Origin: Calliopum simillimum
Lineage: Eukaryota; Arthropoda; Insecta; Diptera; Lauxaniidae
DNA length: 64,000 nt
Direction: 5' to 3'
Assembly (NCBI GenBank): GCA_951812925.1
Contig: OX638371.1
Coordinates: 36,492,101 to 36,556,100 of the forward strand
How positions within the stretch are numbered: position 1 is the stretch's first letter; the number at the start of each line of letters is the position of its first letter. Shown here piece by piece: positions 32,692-43,358 of this stretch. A program made the position numbers and the translations under genes. Below the pieces are notes generated by a model that worked only from the letters and a program-made list of their open reading frames with translations, was not told the DNA's origin and searched no databases.

Positions 32692-33000
32692 AGCCGTGTT
32701 TTTAATCCGTTCCTTGATTTGTCATAATTATGTGTTAGAAAAATGCATTGATAGATTTATATGTAAATCGATCTTTGCAAATATATGACTAAAAGTTCAA
32801 TTAAATAAAAAATCAATTTTCAATATAAAATGTCATTAAGTAACACACTTAAAAAAAAAATTCTTAAGCTATAAATTTTTAAAAAAACACCCTTTTCATG
32901 AAAATGACTAAAAATGCCAACTTCAACAACCTGTATATTAACAACAAATGGTATTAGGACCAAATCCCACTTGGCGTGGATTGCTTCATAAGTATTACAT

Positions 33001-34214
33001 ATTAACGGTAATCACTTACTCATTTTTTTAGTATTAATTGAATAAATTTATTTTCCAAGATTTAAATGATGGTTTGTCCTTTGCACACAATTAAGAAACT
33101 TAGAATTGAAATACCTCGAAATGCCATTATTCGACTTAGGGCATTCCTGCACGCAACGTCTCAATTGCAATATAACCAAAAATAGTCATCATCATCCAGT
33201 CTGCAAGGAATTCCTTATGATGTGAATGATCTTACAATGGAGGAATGTTTGAATTTTTTCTTATTTTTAATTTGCTCTGCCGTTTTTTTTTTTTATTTTC
33301 AACAGACACACAGTCATCCAGCTAGTCTATTCCAGCGAACGCCACCAGCCACACTCGTTGAAGGTTTTATTTATAAAATCCATCGCAAACAAAGAACTCT
33401 TAAAATTTGCAATACGATACCAATTTGAAACAAAAGGCAAATGAGAACAGAGTAAATTCTAAATTTACCTGATTTAGTCATTGACCAAATATGCATGTGT
33501 TTTGCTAAAAGGTAGGATTTAAATAGCGCAATGCAATGGCGGTGCAACATAATAATAATGGAGTTATTCACGATCTGTAGTAACGTGCTGAGTAACAGGT
33601 TAAAAGTGCACTCTGCTGTTTCTCTAATTTGTGAAATCGAGTAATCATATTGTTGTGTGAAACTATAATGCCTTTTCCTGGATCAAGTCGAACTTTTTTT
33701 AATCGATGTTTAAGTTTTCTGTTCATGTGTTCAGTCGACATACCAAATTCTACGATCCTTATATCTGAAGTATATCACGTGTTCTGAAAACTGGAACAGA
33801 TGTTAAGAGGAATATTTTTGTAGAAACTTTAACTCTCTACATCCCCCACAAATGGGTAATTTTTAACCTTTTCATAAAAAGGTACAAAAACTACCTCTAT
33901 GTACCACAGAAATATTTGCTATAAAATTTCACTAGTACATAATAGCTATCGAACACTAAAATGTCGAAACTTCACCACAAAAGCCAAGAAAAAATCGTCA
34001 ATATCAATAAAGACCTGACATATTTCATGTTAAGGGGCGTTCACATATTACGTAACGCGCGAGGGGGGAGAGGGGGTCAGACAATTTGTTACGAAGTGTT
34101 ACATGGGGGAGGGAGGGGTCATCAACTACATTACGTAACATTGATTTTATAAAGTTCCATTTCACAAAAATTTTTATTTTTTCTGAAACTTTTGGTAGAC
34201 TTATTGATTTTTTT
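33001..34214. other. intergenic; G-rich tract at 34060-34120
   Basis: No supported gene. 34034-34140 resembles a common insect repeat end (GGGGCGTTCACATATTACGT ... ACATTACGTAAC) and contains runs of 4-6 G in this AT-rich window. 33280-33306 reads like a strong splice acceptor (long T tract then TTTTCAACAG), but no donor or coding exon can be attached to it. Confidence 0.4.
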
Positions 34215-36246
34215 CAGGGTTTGATTTTGCTGAGCTATTTTTTAGCCTATTGATTTGCTGTGCTGCGACTATAGAAAAATTACGCAGCACAGCACTACAG
34301 TCGAAGCACAAATTTAAAATTGAACTGTCTGCTGTGCTGTTTTTTCAATTCATAAGCAGTAGCAGAGCCGAAGCTCTTTTTCAAAATCCGATCGCTTGCT
34401 GCTACAGTTGAAGTCGATTATTTCAAAATGTTTACTTCGCTGCCGCTATGCTTTCGAAAGAGAACGAAGCAATAGCAAAAGGAAACAAAAACATTCAGGT
34501 TGCCACCTGGTTTTTTTTTTCTAAAATTAGCTTAAACCATACATTAAAAAAAAAATTAATTTTAGCCTTTAACCGCTTAGATAAACTTTTAAAAAATCTA
34601 ACATATTTTTTAGGGTTGCCACCTGGTTTTCTTAATAAAATCAAATCTTTTTTTTCAATAAATTGCTAAAAATCATAATTTTCTCTCTATAAATGGACAT
34701 CTTGGGTCCAAAAACGACGAAATAAAAATTAAGGGTTGCCATATTATGGTTGCCAGACGTTTTTTCGCAAAATTGCACTTCTTTGTTAACTTTCTTTATT
34801 GAATGTTATAGAATCGACCCAAAAACTCATAGTAAATTTTTTGGAGTTGCCACCTGGTTTTTTTAATAAAATCAAAATTTTTTTCAATAAAATGCTTACA
34901 ATCATCATTTTCTCTCTATCAATTGATATCTTGGGTCGAAAAACGACGAAACAAAAATTTAGGGTTGCCATATTAGGGTTGCCAGACGTTTTTTCGCAAA
35001 ATTTCATTTCTCTGTCGACTTTCTTTATTCAATGTTATAGAATCGACCCAAAAACTCATAGTCAATTTTTTAGGGTTGCCACCTGGTTTTTTTAATAAAA
35101 TTTAATAAAATTTATAGAGGAAAAATTATGATTTTAAGCATTTTATTGAAAAAAATTTTGATTTTATTAAAAAAAAACAGGTGGCAACCCCAAAAAATTT
35201 ACTATGAGTTTTTGGGTCGATTCTATAACATTGAACAAAGAAAGTTGACAAAGAAATGCAATTTTGCGAAAAAACGTCTGGCAACCCTAAATTTTAGTTT
35301 CGTCGTTTTTGGACCCAAGATATCAATTTATGGAGAGAAAATGATGATTTTAAGCATTTTATTGAAAAAAATTTTGATTTTATTAAAAAAACCAGGTGGC
35401 AACTCCAAAAAATTTACTATGAGTTTTTGGGTCGATTCTATAACATTCAATAAAGAAAGTTGATGAAGAAATGCAATTTTGCGAAAAAAACGTCTGGCAA
35501 CCCTAAATTTTTGTTTCGTCGTTTTTGGACCCAAGATATCAATTTATAGAGAGAAATGATGATTTTAAGCATTTTATTGAAAAAAATTTTGATTTTATTA
35601 AAAAAACCAGGTGGCAACTCCAAAAAATTTACTATGAGTTTTTGGGTGGATTCTATAACATTCAATAAAGAAAGTTGACAAAGAAATGCAATTTTGCGAA
35701 AAAACGTCTGGCAACCCTAATATGGCAACCCTAAATTTTTGTTTCGTCGTTTTTGGACCCAAGATGTCCATTTATAGAGATTTTATTAAAAAAACCAGGT
35801 GGCAACCCTAAATAAATATGTTGGATTTTTTAAAAGTTTTTCTAAGCGGTTTAAGGCTAAAATTAAATTTTTTTTTTTGAGATGTATGGTTTAAGCAAAT
35901 TTAAAAAAAAAAAAAAACATGTGGCAATCCTGTAAGTTATTTCTGCTGTGTACAGCGAAAAGCCGAAGTTCAAACAGCCGAGTTAAACAAAAAGCAAAAG
36001 CACAAACGGAGTTACGCTTCGCTTCGTGTTTCTGCTTGCTTGGTTAAAACTTTGCTTTTTTCAATAACAAAAGCAATAGCAGAGCACAAAAACAAAAGTA
36101 TGCTTGCTTGAATTGCTTTGACTTCGTTCGTTGAAAAAAAGCACAGCAAGCAGTAAGCCCAAAATGTAAAACGCAATAACTGACGCAGCACAGTTCAGAA
36201 AATTTTCGTTGCTATAGCTATTTTATAGTCAGTAGATCAAACCCTG
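34215..36246. mobile_element. hAT-type non-autonomous element with internal giant palindrome, 2032 bp
   Basis: The ends CAGGGTTTGAT and ATCAAACCCTG are flanked by a perfect 8-bp duplication ATTTTTTT (34207-34214 and 36247-36254). Subterminal regions (34240-34490 and 35940-36220) are rich in GCAGCACAG, GCTTGCT and GAAGC motifs in both orientations. The middle is a 1.4-kb palindrome of tandem units. There is no transposase. The T-run duplication is low in complexity, so the boundary evidence rests mainly on the paired 11-bp ends. Confidence 0.8.
34494..35935. repeat. 1.4-kb palindromic array of ~220-bp tandem units
   Basis: GTTGCCACCTGGTTTT occurs at about 34499, 34615, 34848 and 35075 in the forward direction. 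Its complement AAAACCAGGTGGCAAC occurs at about 35173, 35390, 35605, 35790 and 35920. The symmetry centre is near 35110. Full units carry AATAAAATCAAAATTTTTTT, CTTGGGTCCAAAAACGACGA, TTGCCAGACGTTTTTTCGCA and AGAATCGACCCAAAAACTCA. The outermost segments also mirror each other (AGCTTAAACCATACAT at 34529 and its complement near 35882). Long open frames here are artefacts of the repeat. Confidence 0.88.
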
Positions 36247-36254
36247 ATTTTTTT

Positions 36255-37500
36255 AACATCAATAAAAAACAATTTGAATTTGAAAAATTTTGTATGCTAC
36301 CAGAGATGTGCTTTTATTGCGATCTTCTTAGAAGCAGCTTCATTTCTTGCCGTTGGGAAATGTGGTTTACACAATCATCTCTTCATACATATGTATGTCA
36401 ATTTAGGGAACAATTGAATTGAAATAAATACTTAGTTTCTGTGGAATTTTTTTCCTGCCTAAAAATATGAAGCGTATTCTTGCAAATTCATTCAATCGCA
36501 ATTTCATAACTCTTATCAATTCGTCAATATTATTTAAAAACAATCACGCGCACACACCACTGTGCATGAGCAGTTCCTAAATTGATGACGAACCATTGAC
36601 TTACGACGTATTAAGTATGACGCATCAGATCCGCATAAGAACCACATACTCATAAGTATGTTTTTGGAGAAAAACAAAAATACAGAACAACAAATAAAAT
36701 GCAAACCAGCAATATGAGGTTTTTTTTGTTCCAGAACTAACTTGGCAACAGAGTAATGCGAAGAATCACACGAGAAGATCAGTGAATGCTATGATGATCA
36801 ACTAAAACGACGTAGTAAAAGGGGAGCGTGCAACCGCTTGGAGAATTCCACTACTTCCTTTAACATTTTGATTGAATTTAGTTCGTAGTAGATATATTTA
36901 TATGAATGTCTCAGATACAAAGAGAGGAAAATAAAAACGTGTTCGTAATAATGCCATAAAAGTTACTCTCCATAACGTTCTCCTCTCAAAAGCTGAGGTT
37001 TCCTCAGTTGTTGTGTTGTATGAAAGTTAAGGCACTACTGCGGTAAAGCACTGACTTAACGTTTAACGTCCGAAATTTTTCAAAATTTTAAATTTTTTTT
37101 GAAATTAAACGTTCGTATGTTTGTATTTTTAATAAAACACAACGAATAATGTGATCGTGAATTTGCGCTATCATCGATTCTTTTGGTTTCGCCAGTGATG
37201 ATGTGATGATGACGATGACTGTTTGGGATATTTACGATAATACGCCGCACGTGGCGGTTATTTTTGAATTTCGCGCGCTGTGCGCAAATTGCTGTTAAAA
37301 TATGAAGAACAAAAAAATGAGCGACTTATGTTGACAAAAGTCAAAAGTTCTTATATGGGCAGCAGCTGTACAAGAAAGAGATATTTTATTTTGTGGTGTA
37401 ATTCATAGCTTTTCACATATTATGTAGAAATTCTATGATACGGGGGCTTAACGAAGGACCTGAATATTTTACAAAAACATATTTAAAATATGTTCATATA
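36255..37500. other. intergenic, nothing recognised
   Basis: No supported gene. 36580-37330 is less repetitive and slightly richer in GC (ACGCCGCACGTGGCGG, TTTCGCGCGCTGTGCGCAAA near 37240-37290) than its surroundings and may be unique host sequence. Confidence 0.4.
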
Positions 37501-37504
37501 TGTA

Positions 37505-38440
37505 TATACCGCGTGTATCGCATAAGGTTACGAAGCTTATGGGAGGTGATAGAGGAGGATTAAACTAATAAACAAATTAATATTTGGGGCGGGGGGGTAT
37601 AAAATATAACCCAAAGGAATTATGGGGTTAAAATTGATTTTCTAATTTGTTTTAAAAGGATTTCGCAAAGTTCTGGACTGGAGCTGATATTTAAAATTCT
37701 TTTTTCTATTTTTTACTTTGGCAGCCATTTTAGTATGAAAACGGTCATACTAAAATACCCTTTTAAAATTTTTTTTGCAATCCTCGTTAAATTTTCTTTA
37801 ATTCGGTAACACATTAGTTACATAAATTTTTTTATTTGAGGCCAGGAAAAATACTTCATTAACAACTCACGTGTTGCCGTTATGCGTTGCGCTACATATG
37901 AAGCGCGCCTTTATCTGCAGTAGCCTTCAAACAGATTGTTCTTGAAAAGTATTTTTTTCTGAACTCAAATTAAAAAATTTGTGTAGTAAAGTACTACTGA
38001 GTTAAAGGAAATTTAACGGGAAATCCACAAAGAATTATTTCACACTAAAAGCCACCAAAGTCAAAACATAGGAAAAAAATTGAAAATAACAAATTTAAAG
38101 GTCCAGAACTTTGCGAGATCTTTCTAAACCCTATAAACCAAATACTCTCTTCAAAAGCTCATACAATTAGCTAAAAATTTCTTTAAAAAGTATTCTCTGA
38201 TATGGTAGGGTATCCTAAGAAAATTTTTTTTTTTTGTAAAACACGTCAGAAAATCAGTTTTGAAGGTTACTCAGGTTGATGCTGTTTTTATTTGATTACG
38301 ATCTCAAAAACTCGCGGAATGTACAATATAGCATTTGTAAAAATTCTTAATTTTCACTTTGGATAAAACTTATTCCAAGGTTGCCGTAAAACCACGCAAA
38401 GAACAATTTTCTACGACATTTTACCCTTAAATATCCTGTT
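37505..38440. repeat. dispersed repeat R, copy 3
   Basis: Starts GTGTATCGCATAAGGTTACG like 4920 and continues with blocks shared with 21360-21870 (see there). It is therefore the longest copy and links the two other fragments into one family. No coding capacity. Confidence 0.55.
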
Positions 38441-38519
38441 CTTATGAGTCTTTTTGACCCCATTTTCAAAAAAACTAGGGTTTAATGGGTTAGGATGTTC
38501 CACAACAATATTCTACGAA

Positions 38520-38830
38520 AAATATCTTTTTTTTATTTTTTTTTATAAAAAGAAAATTTTAAAATGGATAGGACTAATTACTGAATTATATCAATTTACA
38601 AACTTTGGTGTAAGCCATCAATTTTTGAAAAAACACCCTTTTCATGAAAATGACTAAGAAAGCCAACTTCAACACCTTGTATTTATTTTAACAACAAATG
38701 GTACTAGGACCAAATCCTTCCGGATTATTGTTCTTGCACACCGAATGTACAATATTGCCAAATTTGAGCAAAATCGGAGACAAAAAAAAATTCAGCTGGT
38801 ACACTTGGCGTGTTTTGCTTCTTATATGGA
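38520..38830. repeat. dispersed repeat H, uninterrupted copy
   Basis: Colinear with 32190-32263 + 32865-32990 and lacks the Penelope-like insertion. It carries ATTATATCAATTTACAAACT, ACACCCTTTTCATGAAAATG and ACTAGGACCAAATCC. Confidence 0.72.
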
Positions 38831-39311
38831 ATTCTGTGTAAGGGCTAGTTTACATAGACATTCATAATCAAATTAATCATATATTTGGTGATTATTTTAA
38901 TCAAGAAATGAATGAGCAAACGATGCCACTTCACGAAATCAAACAGAGTTGTGTTGTAAAATGTTTCACAATTTGTTCCTTTTGGGAGTAAAAGAATACG
39001 GTTTTCGTGAAGAAATCTACGGAATGAATGAAAAAAGTGGTTACTAGCATTCTTTGAATCAATACCAACAAAATTAGAGAGACCAAACAAAATTAACTCA
39101 CAGTTCGACACAAATTTGTCGCATGAAAAAATAATACAAAAAAGTATTAAAATAAATAGCATTAAAAAAGTAGTAAAATAGTAGATACTAGTAATCTAAA
39201 ATCACATGAGTGTGAACAAACTATAGTTTTTTAAATTAAAAAACATTTTTTTTTTAATTTTTGCGCCTTTTATAAATATGAACCAATAGTAAATATTATC
39301 GCGAGCATACT
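38831..39311. other. intergenic, nothing recognised
   Basis: No supported gene and no paired repeat seen. Confidence 0.35.
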
Positions 39312-39372
39312 AAAGGTATTCCTTAAAACGTGTAACTGCCTTGAAAACTTCGTAAACTCTTAATAGTTCTCA
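39312..39372. repeat. hairpin MITE half copy
   Basis: ATTCCTTAAAACGTGTAACT and CTTGAAAACTTCGTAAACTC match the left arm of the hairpin at 27741-27879. The right arm is missing or too diverged. Confidence 0.5.
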
Positions 39373-40480
39373 AATTCGTATTGAAATGGAGTTAGAAAAT
39401 TTTTAGGGGTCGTGTTTAAAAAATTTAAGCGTCTTCCGTGGTAGTGCATAAAAATATATGCGTTTAAACTAGCCTCCGGACTAAAACTCGATATCAAAAG
39501 ACTCTGAAAGTATTTTTTTTTTTTGCGTTGTAGATTTTTCTATCGCATATGTTGCAAGTCCGGTATTTTATTGCTTGGTTCATTTTTTTGTTTTTTGCTT
39601 TTTAATTTTAGTTTTTACGTATATGTACATTATTTTTTGTTAAGAATTATGTTTCATTTTGGAATGAAATATCCGAAAATCTTTAACTATTTTTCAACTT
39701 CTTTGAAAAAGAAAAAAAAAATAAAGCAAAAAAAAGTTAACCTTTCCAGCTCAGAAAAGACACTGTCGTACATTGCTGTTAAGGCTGGAGCCCAACTGCT
39801 GAAATCCTGAGGAATTGCTATCAATCCCAGAGCCCGGAGACAAATGAGAAAACCCGGTGAAAACTGGAAATATGGTCACCTTACATATGAGTAATTTATG
39901 AGAAATTCTTATTATTTCTCAAAACAAGATTTTGCTTATCATTTGAAATTTGGTAATGTGGGAATTTTATTCACAATTAATTATTCTCGCTCTCTTTCAA
40001 TGTCAAAAAATTTATCTTATCAACACCTAGAAAGTTCTCAAATATTTGAACGGACTTAGAATAAGTGTTGTAGCACATTGAAAAGTGAAAATACAGAATT
40101 ATCTCAATTTTTGAAATTAACAAACATACCTCCATCTTACTAATTGTGTTTCTATACCTAATAACCTCAATATTCAAGTTGTATGGACATTATACACAGA
40201 TTTCTGAGTCAATATTTTTACACATAATCTTATCGCACAGGCATTTCACAATATGTACAATAGGGTGTTTTTGTTTTTAATAAATAAGTCACTATTCTAA
40301 CGAAAATATCTTTAGCTTAAAAAAGATTTTATTAAATATTCAATGTAAAAAAATCAAAACAAAAAAGTAAATATTATCTCGCTTGAAAAGTTTCGAAAAA
40401 GCAATTTCCATCCTCAAAGAGTTAATTTCAATTTCCCAAAATTTGATATACCTATGTACTCGTAAATATGAAAAAATGTC
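39373..40480. other. intergenic, nothing recognised
   Basis: No supported gene and no paired repeat seen. Confidence 0.35.
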
Positions 40481-40482
40481 GA

Positions 40483-40750
40483 TACGTCCAACGTAAAAGT
40501 TGGTAACTCGAAAATGGTAGTTTTTAGTTATGAGCATTTTTGTATTTTAACTTTTTTTTTTTTTTGTTTGAAAACTAATGTAAAATAAATTTAGGTTGTG
40601 ACTTCAAAAATAGGTACCAAATCTTCAAATCACAAGCTAGAGGCACCAAAATTTGATACAAGATGGAACCAAATGTTTAGAATTCGAAAAACGCAGTCCC
40701 GTAAAAAGTTGGTAACTTGAGTTACCAACTTTTACGTTGGATGAATCGTA
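40483..40750. repeat. small foldback repeat, ~265 bp
   Basis: TCCAACGTAAAAGTTGGTAA (about 40487) is answered by the inverse complement TTACCAACTTTTACGTTGGA (40722-40741). A third inverted copy of GTTGGTAACT lies at about 40709, making a short palindrome GTTGGTAACTTGAGTTACCA at the right end. Confidence 0.6.
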
Positions 40751-42684
40751 TATATTTTATAATATAACTTATAGGCCTTGAAGTTAAGTTTTCACGTACA
40801 TATCCTCGTTCGTTTATTGCTGTACATAGCAGCGCAGAACAAGTAAAATGTTTACTCGGACTCAGTTGCCCATACATAATACCTATTATGAAGAAAAGCA
40901 ACAATATGCACTAAAGTGACACCTAAATCTTGGCTTGCCTATATTCTAAAAGACTTCAAACTTGTCAAACTTGTGCTCGTCTCTACACAAGTAAAGTGCT
41001 TTTGCTTTTTCAACGAAGTGGCGTTTACGGCAAAATAATACTCAGCCGACGATATGGCTTTTTCGGTTTCGGGTGAATAACTCGAAATTTAAGCTTCGTA
41101 TCAAAATAAATCGCAAGTACAAGTTAAACAACACAAAAAATACTTAATATTTTTTAAATCATGAATGCTTGAAAATTGACTGAGAACTTTCAAACTGAAA
41201 AAAGTCTGTTTTCCTTTTTGTTTTAAATTTTTAAAATTAACTTGGTTAATTTTTAACCTTTTTTGGCACACAAAGTAGTTTTAATATTGGTAAACTTTGA
41301 TAATTTTGACACTTTTAAATATTTGAATTCGGGAATTTTCTTGGGGGGATATTTCTCCAAAAAAATTTAATTCTGAGAATACAAATTTTTATTAAAAACA
41401 CCCTAATATAAACATTTGAGACAAAAACTTTGCTGTGTGTTACTCATGTCACTGCAAAAAGTTTACAGAATTTCACAATAAATGACATGGAATTGTATCT
41501 TTAGAGTCATTGCATGCGACAAACGAATTTCGCAACACATTGAACAGTATAATCATTTTAAAGAAAAGTTTTCAAATGTTAAGTGGAACGCTTAAGTTCA
41601 AATAAAGGATAATAAGCAAAGCACGGTGTGAGAATTTAGAACTTAAAAATATACAAAAAAAAAAAAAACATTTGAATCAAAAACGGCGTAAAAATTATAT
41701 GAAGTGATGTTGAACTCTATTTTAAATAAAAAAAATACATATTAAGTGTTGGAGTATGGACAAACTTAAGTGTTAACAAAAAACTAGGCTTACATTGCTT
41801 GAAATAAAATAAACATAAAGTCTTTCAAAACAACCTAACTTGAAATTGGCAACTTTTCAAGAGAAAAGTTAAATTCGTTAATTTTTACCAATAATAAGCC
41901 GTCAAACTGCCTTCTTTTTTTTTTTTTTTTTTTTTTTTGTTTGGCGTGAATTGTGGGACACCCTTATATCTCTTCAAAGCAAAGTATACCCTTTGGCGCT
42001 ACTGTAGAGTGAAAATAGCTTTGTCATTGCCGTTCACAAAGCCTAAAAACATGGCTTAAATACATATCTATTCTCATTTCTGATTCTTTTCATATGAGAA
42101 AAAAAGAAAAAAAATTTTTTTTAATCTTCAGTTTGGACAAATAAATAGTGGGTATTTTGCAATGAATTTTTGTGTCAAAAGATTCGACGAACAGGCTGGA
42201 AGGAAAAGTGACAACGAAAGAAAAAGTTTGAAAATTAGTTTTGGAAACTATCAGGTTTTCCAGATTCATTTTAAAAAAAAAAAATGTTTCCCCGAATTAA
42301 AGTATTGGTAATTATCATGGGTATACCCGACCCCTCTCAGGAGGTGTGAGCCCATTTTTCTAAAACAAAATAATAACTTCACAAAATAATAAGGCTATGT
42401 CGAAGAAAAATTCTGAAAATTCTCAAGGATGTCCCCGATCGCTCTTAGTAGTTTCGGGATCGCATTTTTCCGCAAATTATCAGGGGTGTCTCCGACACAT
42501 TTTTTTAAAAAAAAATTGTTGCACTAATCTATAGGGAAAAGCCACAGAAAATTTTTGGAAATTATCAGGCGTGTTGCCGATGCCCTCTTATCGCAAATTT
42601 TATTTTTAATTTTTTTTCCATCCAAGTCACTTTTATACCTATAAAGTCTTTCTGTTAATGCTAAGGGTAGTGTTATAAATATAA
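40751..42684. other. intergenic; transposon end near 41940 and TIR end near 41826
   Basis: No supported gene. GGCGTGAATTGTGGGACACC (about 41943) is the inverse complement of the GGTGTCCCATAATTCACGC ends at 43131 and 59087. CAAAACAACCTAACTTGAAA (about 41826) matches the ends of the elements at 43001 and 48169. Both are isolated ends. A run of 28 T lies at 41911-41938. Confidence 0.45.
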
Positions 42685-42791
42685 TGGGGTTATCGTGAAT
42701 AAATATTCCGGGGGAATTTTCTCAAACTGCCGTCCATTCTCTATTCCAGTTTAAGAAAATTCCCCGGGAATCTTGATTCACTATAACCCCC
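42685..42791. repeat. 107-bp hairpin MITE, copy 1
   Basis: GGGGTTATCGTGAATAAATA ... TTCACTATAACCCC: arms of about 45 bp around a short loop, with TTCCCGGGGAA-type sequence in both arms. It is the inverse-complement orientation of the copy at 60733-60840, with about 90% identity by eye. Confidence 0.85.
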
Positions 42792-42984
42792 AATACATTT
42801 AGTAAATCGCAAAATGTCATTCTTTAAATAGTTTAATCTTGGCTCCACGAAATATACATATGTATGATGGATATTCCGATTACGGTGACCATATTTTAAT
42901 AAGCCAAATTAGTTGCAAATGCGGGACACTAAAAAAAAAAATATCTGCAGAACATTTGAACCGATGATTTTTAAAACCCCACAT

Positions 42985-43358
42985 TATCATATCTATGGAC
43001 TTTTGACAAAACAACCTAACTCGAGATAAGACAATCCTCGAGTATTTTAGTAATAAATATAAAATTTAAATACGCTTCTTTTGGTAGAATCATCATGTCT
43101 CTATGGTTTCTAGTTCCAGAGATGTAAGTGTGTCCCATAATTAACGCAAGATTTGAACTTGGCTCCATTCGTGCGGTGATGTGTTACTAACCAAATGAAG
43201 AAAATAATTTGACAGTTGAATATTAGTAAAACTGTTTTGAAAGAGGAGATTCAACGCTGAATCAACGAAATTGAGCCACATTATTGAAAAGCAGTTAAAC
43301 AGTTTTTTAGATCTTCTGAAATGTTGCCAATTTCGAGCTAGCTTGTTTTGTCAAAATG
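42985..43358. mobile_element. TIR element T, copy 1 (~360 bp)
   Basis: The left end TTTTGACAAAACAACCTAAC (43001) pairs with the right end GCTAGCTTGTTTTGTCAAAA (43337-43356). The same ends bound 48169-48530. An internal block at 43131 (GTGTCCCATAATTAACGCAA) is shared with 59087. Non-autonomous; superfamily unknown. Confidence 0.55.

Larger units (their letters stand above)
32264..32864. mobile_element. Penelope-like element remnant in inverted-pair arrangement, 601 bp
   Basis: A perfect 16-bp direct repeat TAAGCTATAAATTTTT (32248-32263 and 32865-32880) flanks the insert. Apart from a 35-bp spacer at 32516-32550, 32258-32813 is a near-perfect inverted repeat with arms of about 260 bp. Each arm carries a complete hammerhead ribozyme motif. 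Variable-length target duplications, inverted or tandem terminal copies and hammerheads in the terminal repeats are known traits of Penelope-like retroelements. No reverse transcriptase/GIY-YIG frame is present, so this is a terminal-repeat-only copy. The tail 32814-32864 is A-rich. Confidence 0.75.
32060..33000. repeat. dispersed repeat H, split by the Penelope-like insertion
   Basis: 32190-32263 plus 32865-32990 reads colinearly with 38555-38720: ATCAATTTACAAACTTT, GTGTAAGC, ACACCCTTTTCATGAAAATG, AAGCCAACTTCAACA-like, ACAACAAATGGTA, AGGACCAAATCC. Copy 38555-38720 lacks the insertion and so represents an uninterrupted allele of the repeat. Confidence 0.75.

Noticed and set aside
33222..33428. 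68-codon frame downstream of a strong splice-acceptor-like T tract
   Set aside because: The acceptor-like TTTTCAACAG at about 33297-33306 lies inside the frame, no donor can be paired with it, and the peptide has no recognisable family.
34060..34120. G-quadruplex in the G-rich tract
   Set aside because: The runs are separated by loops over 20 nt except for three runs (GGGGG, GGG, GGGG), so a standard four-run motif is not met with confidence.
35128..35463. 111-codon frame with repeated KKILILLKK segments
   Set aside because: It is produced by the inverted 220-bp tandem units; the same peptides appear on both strands. Not a gene.
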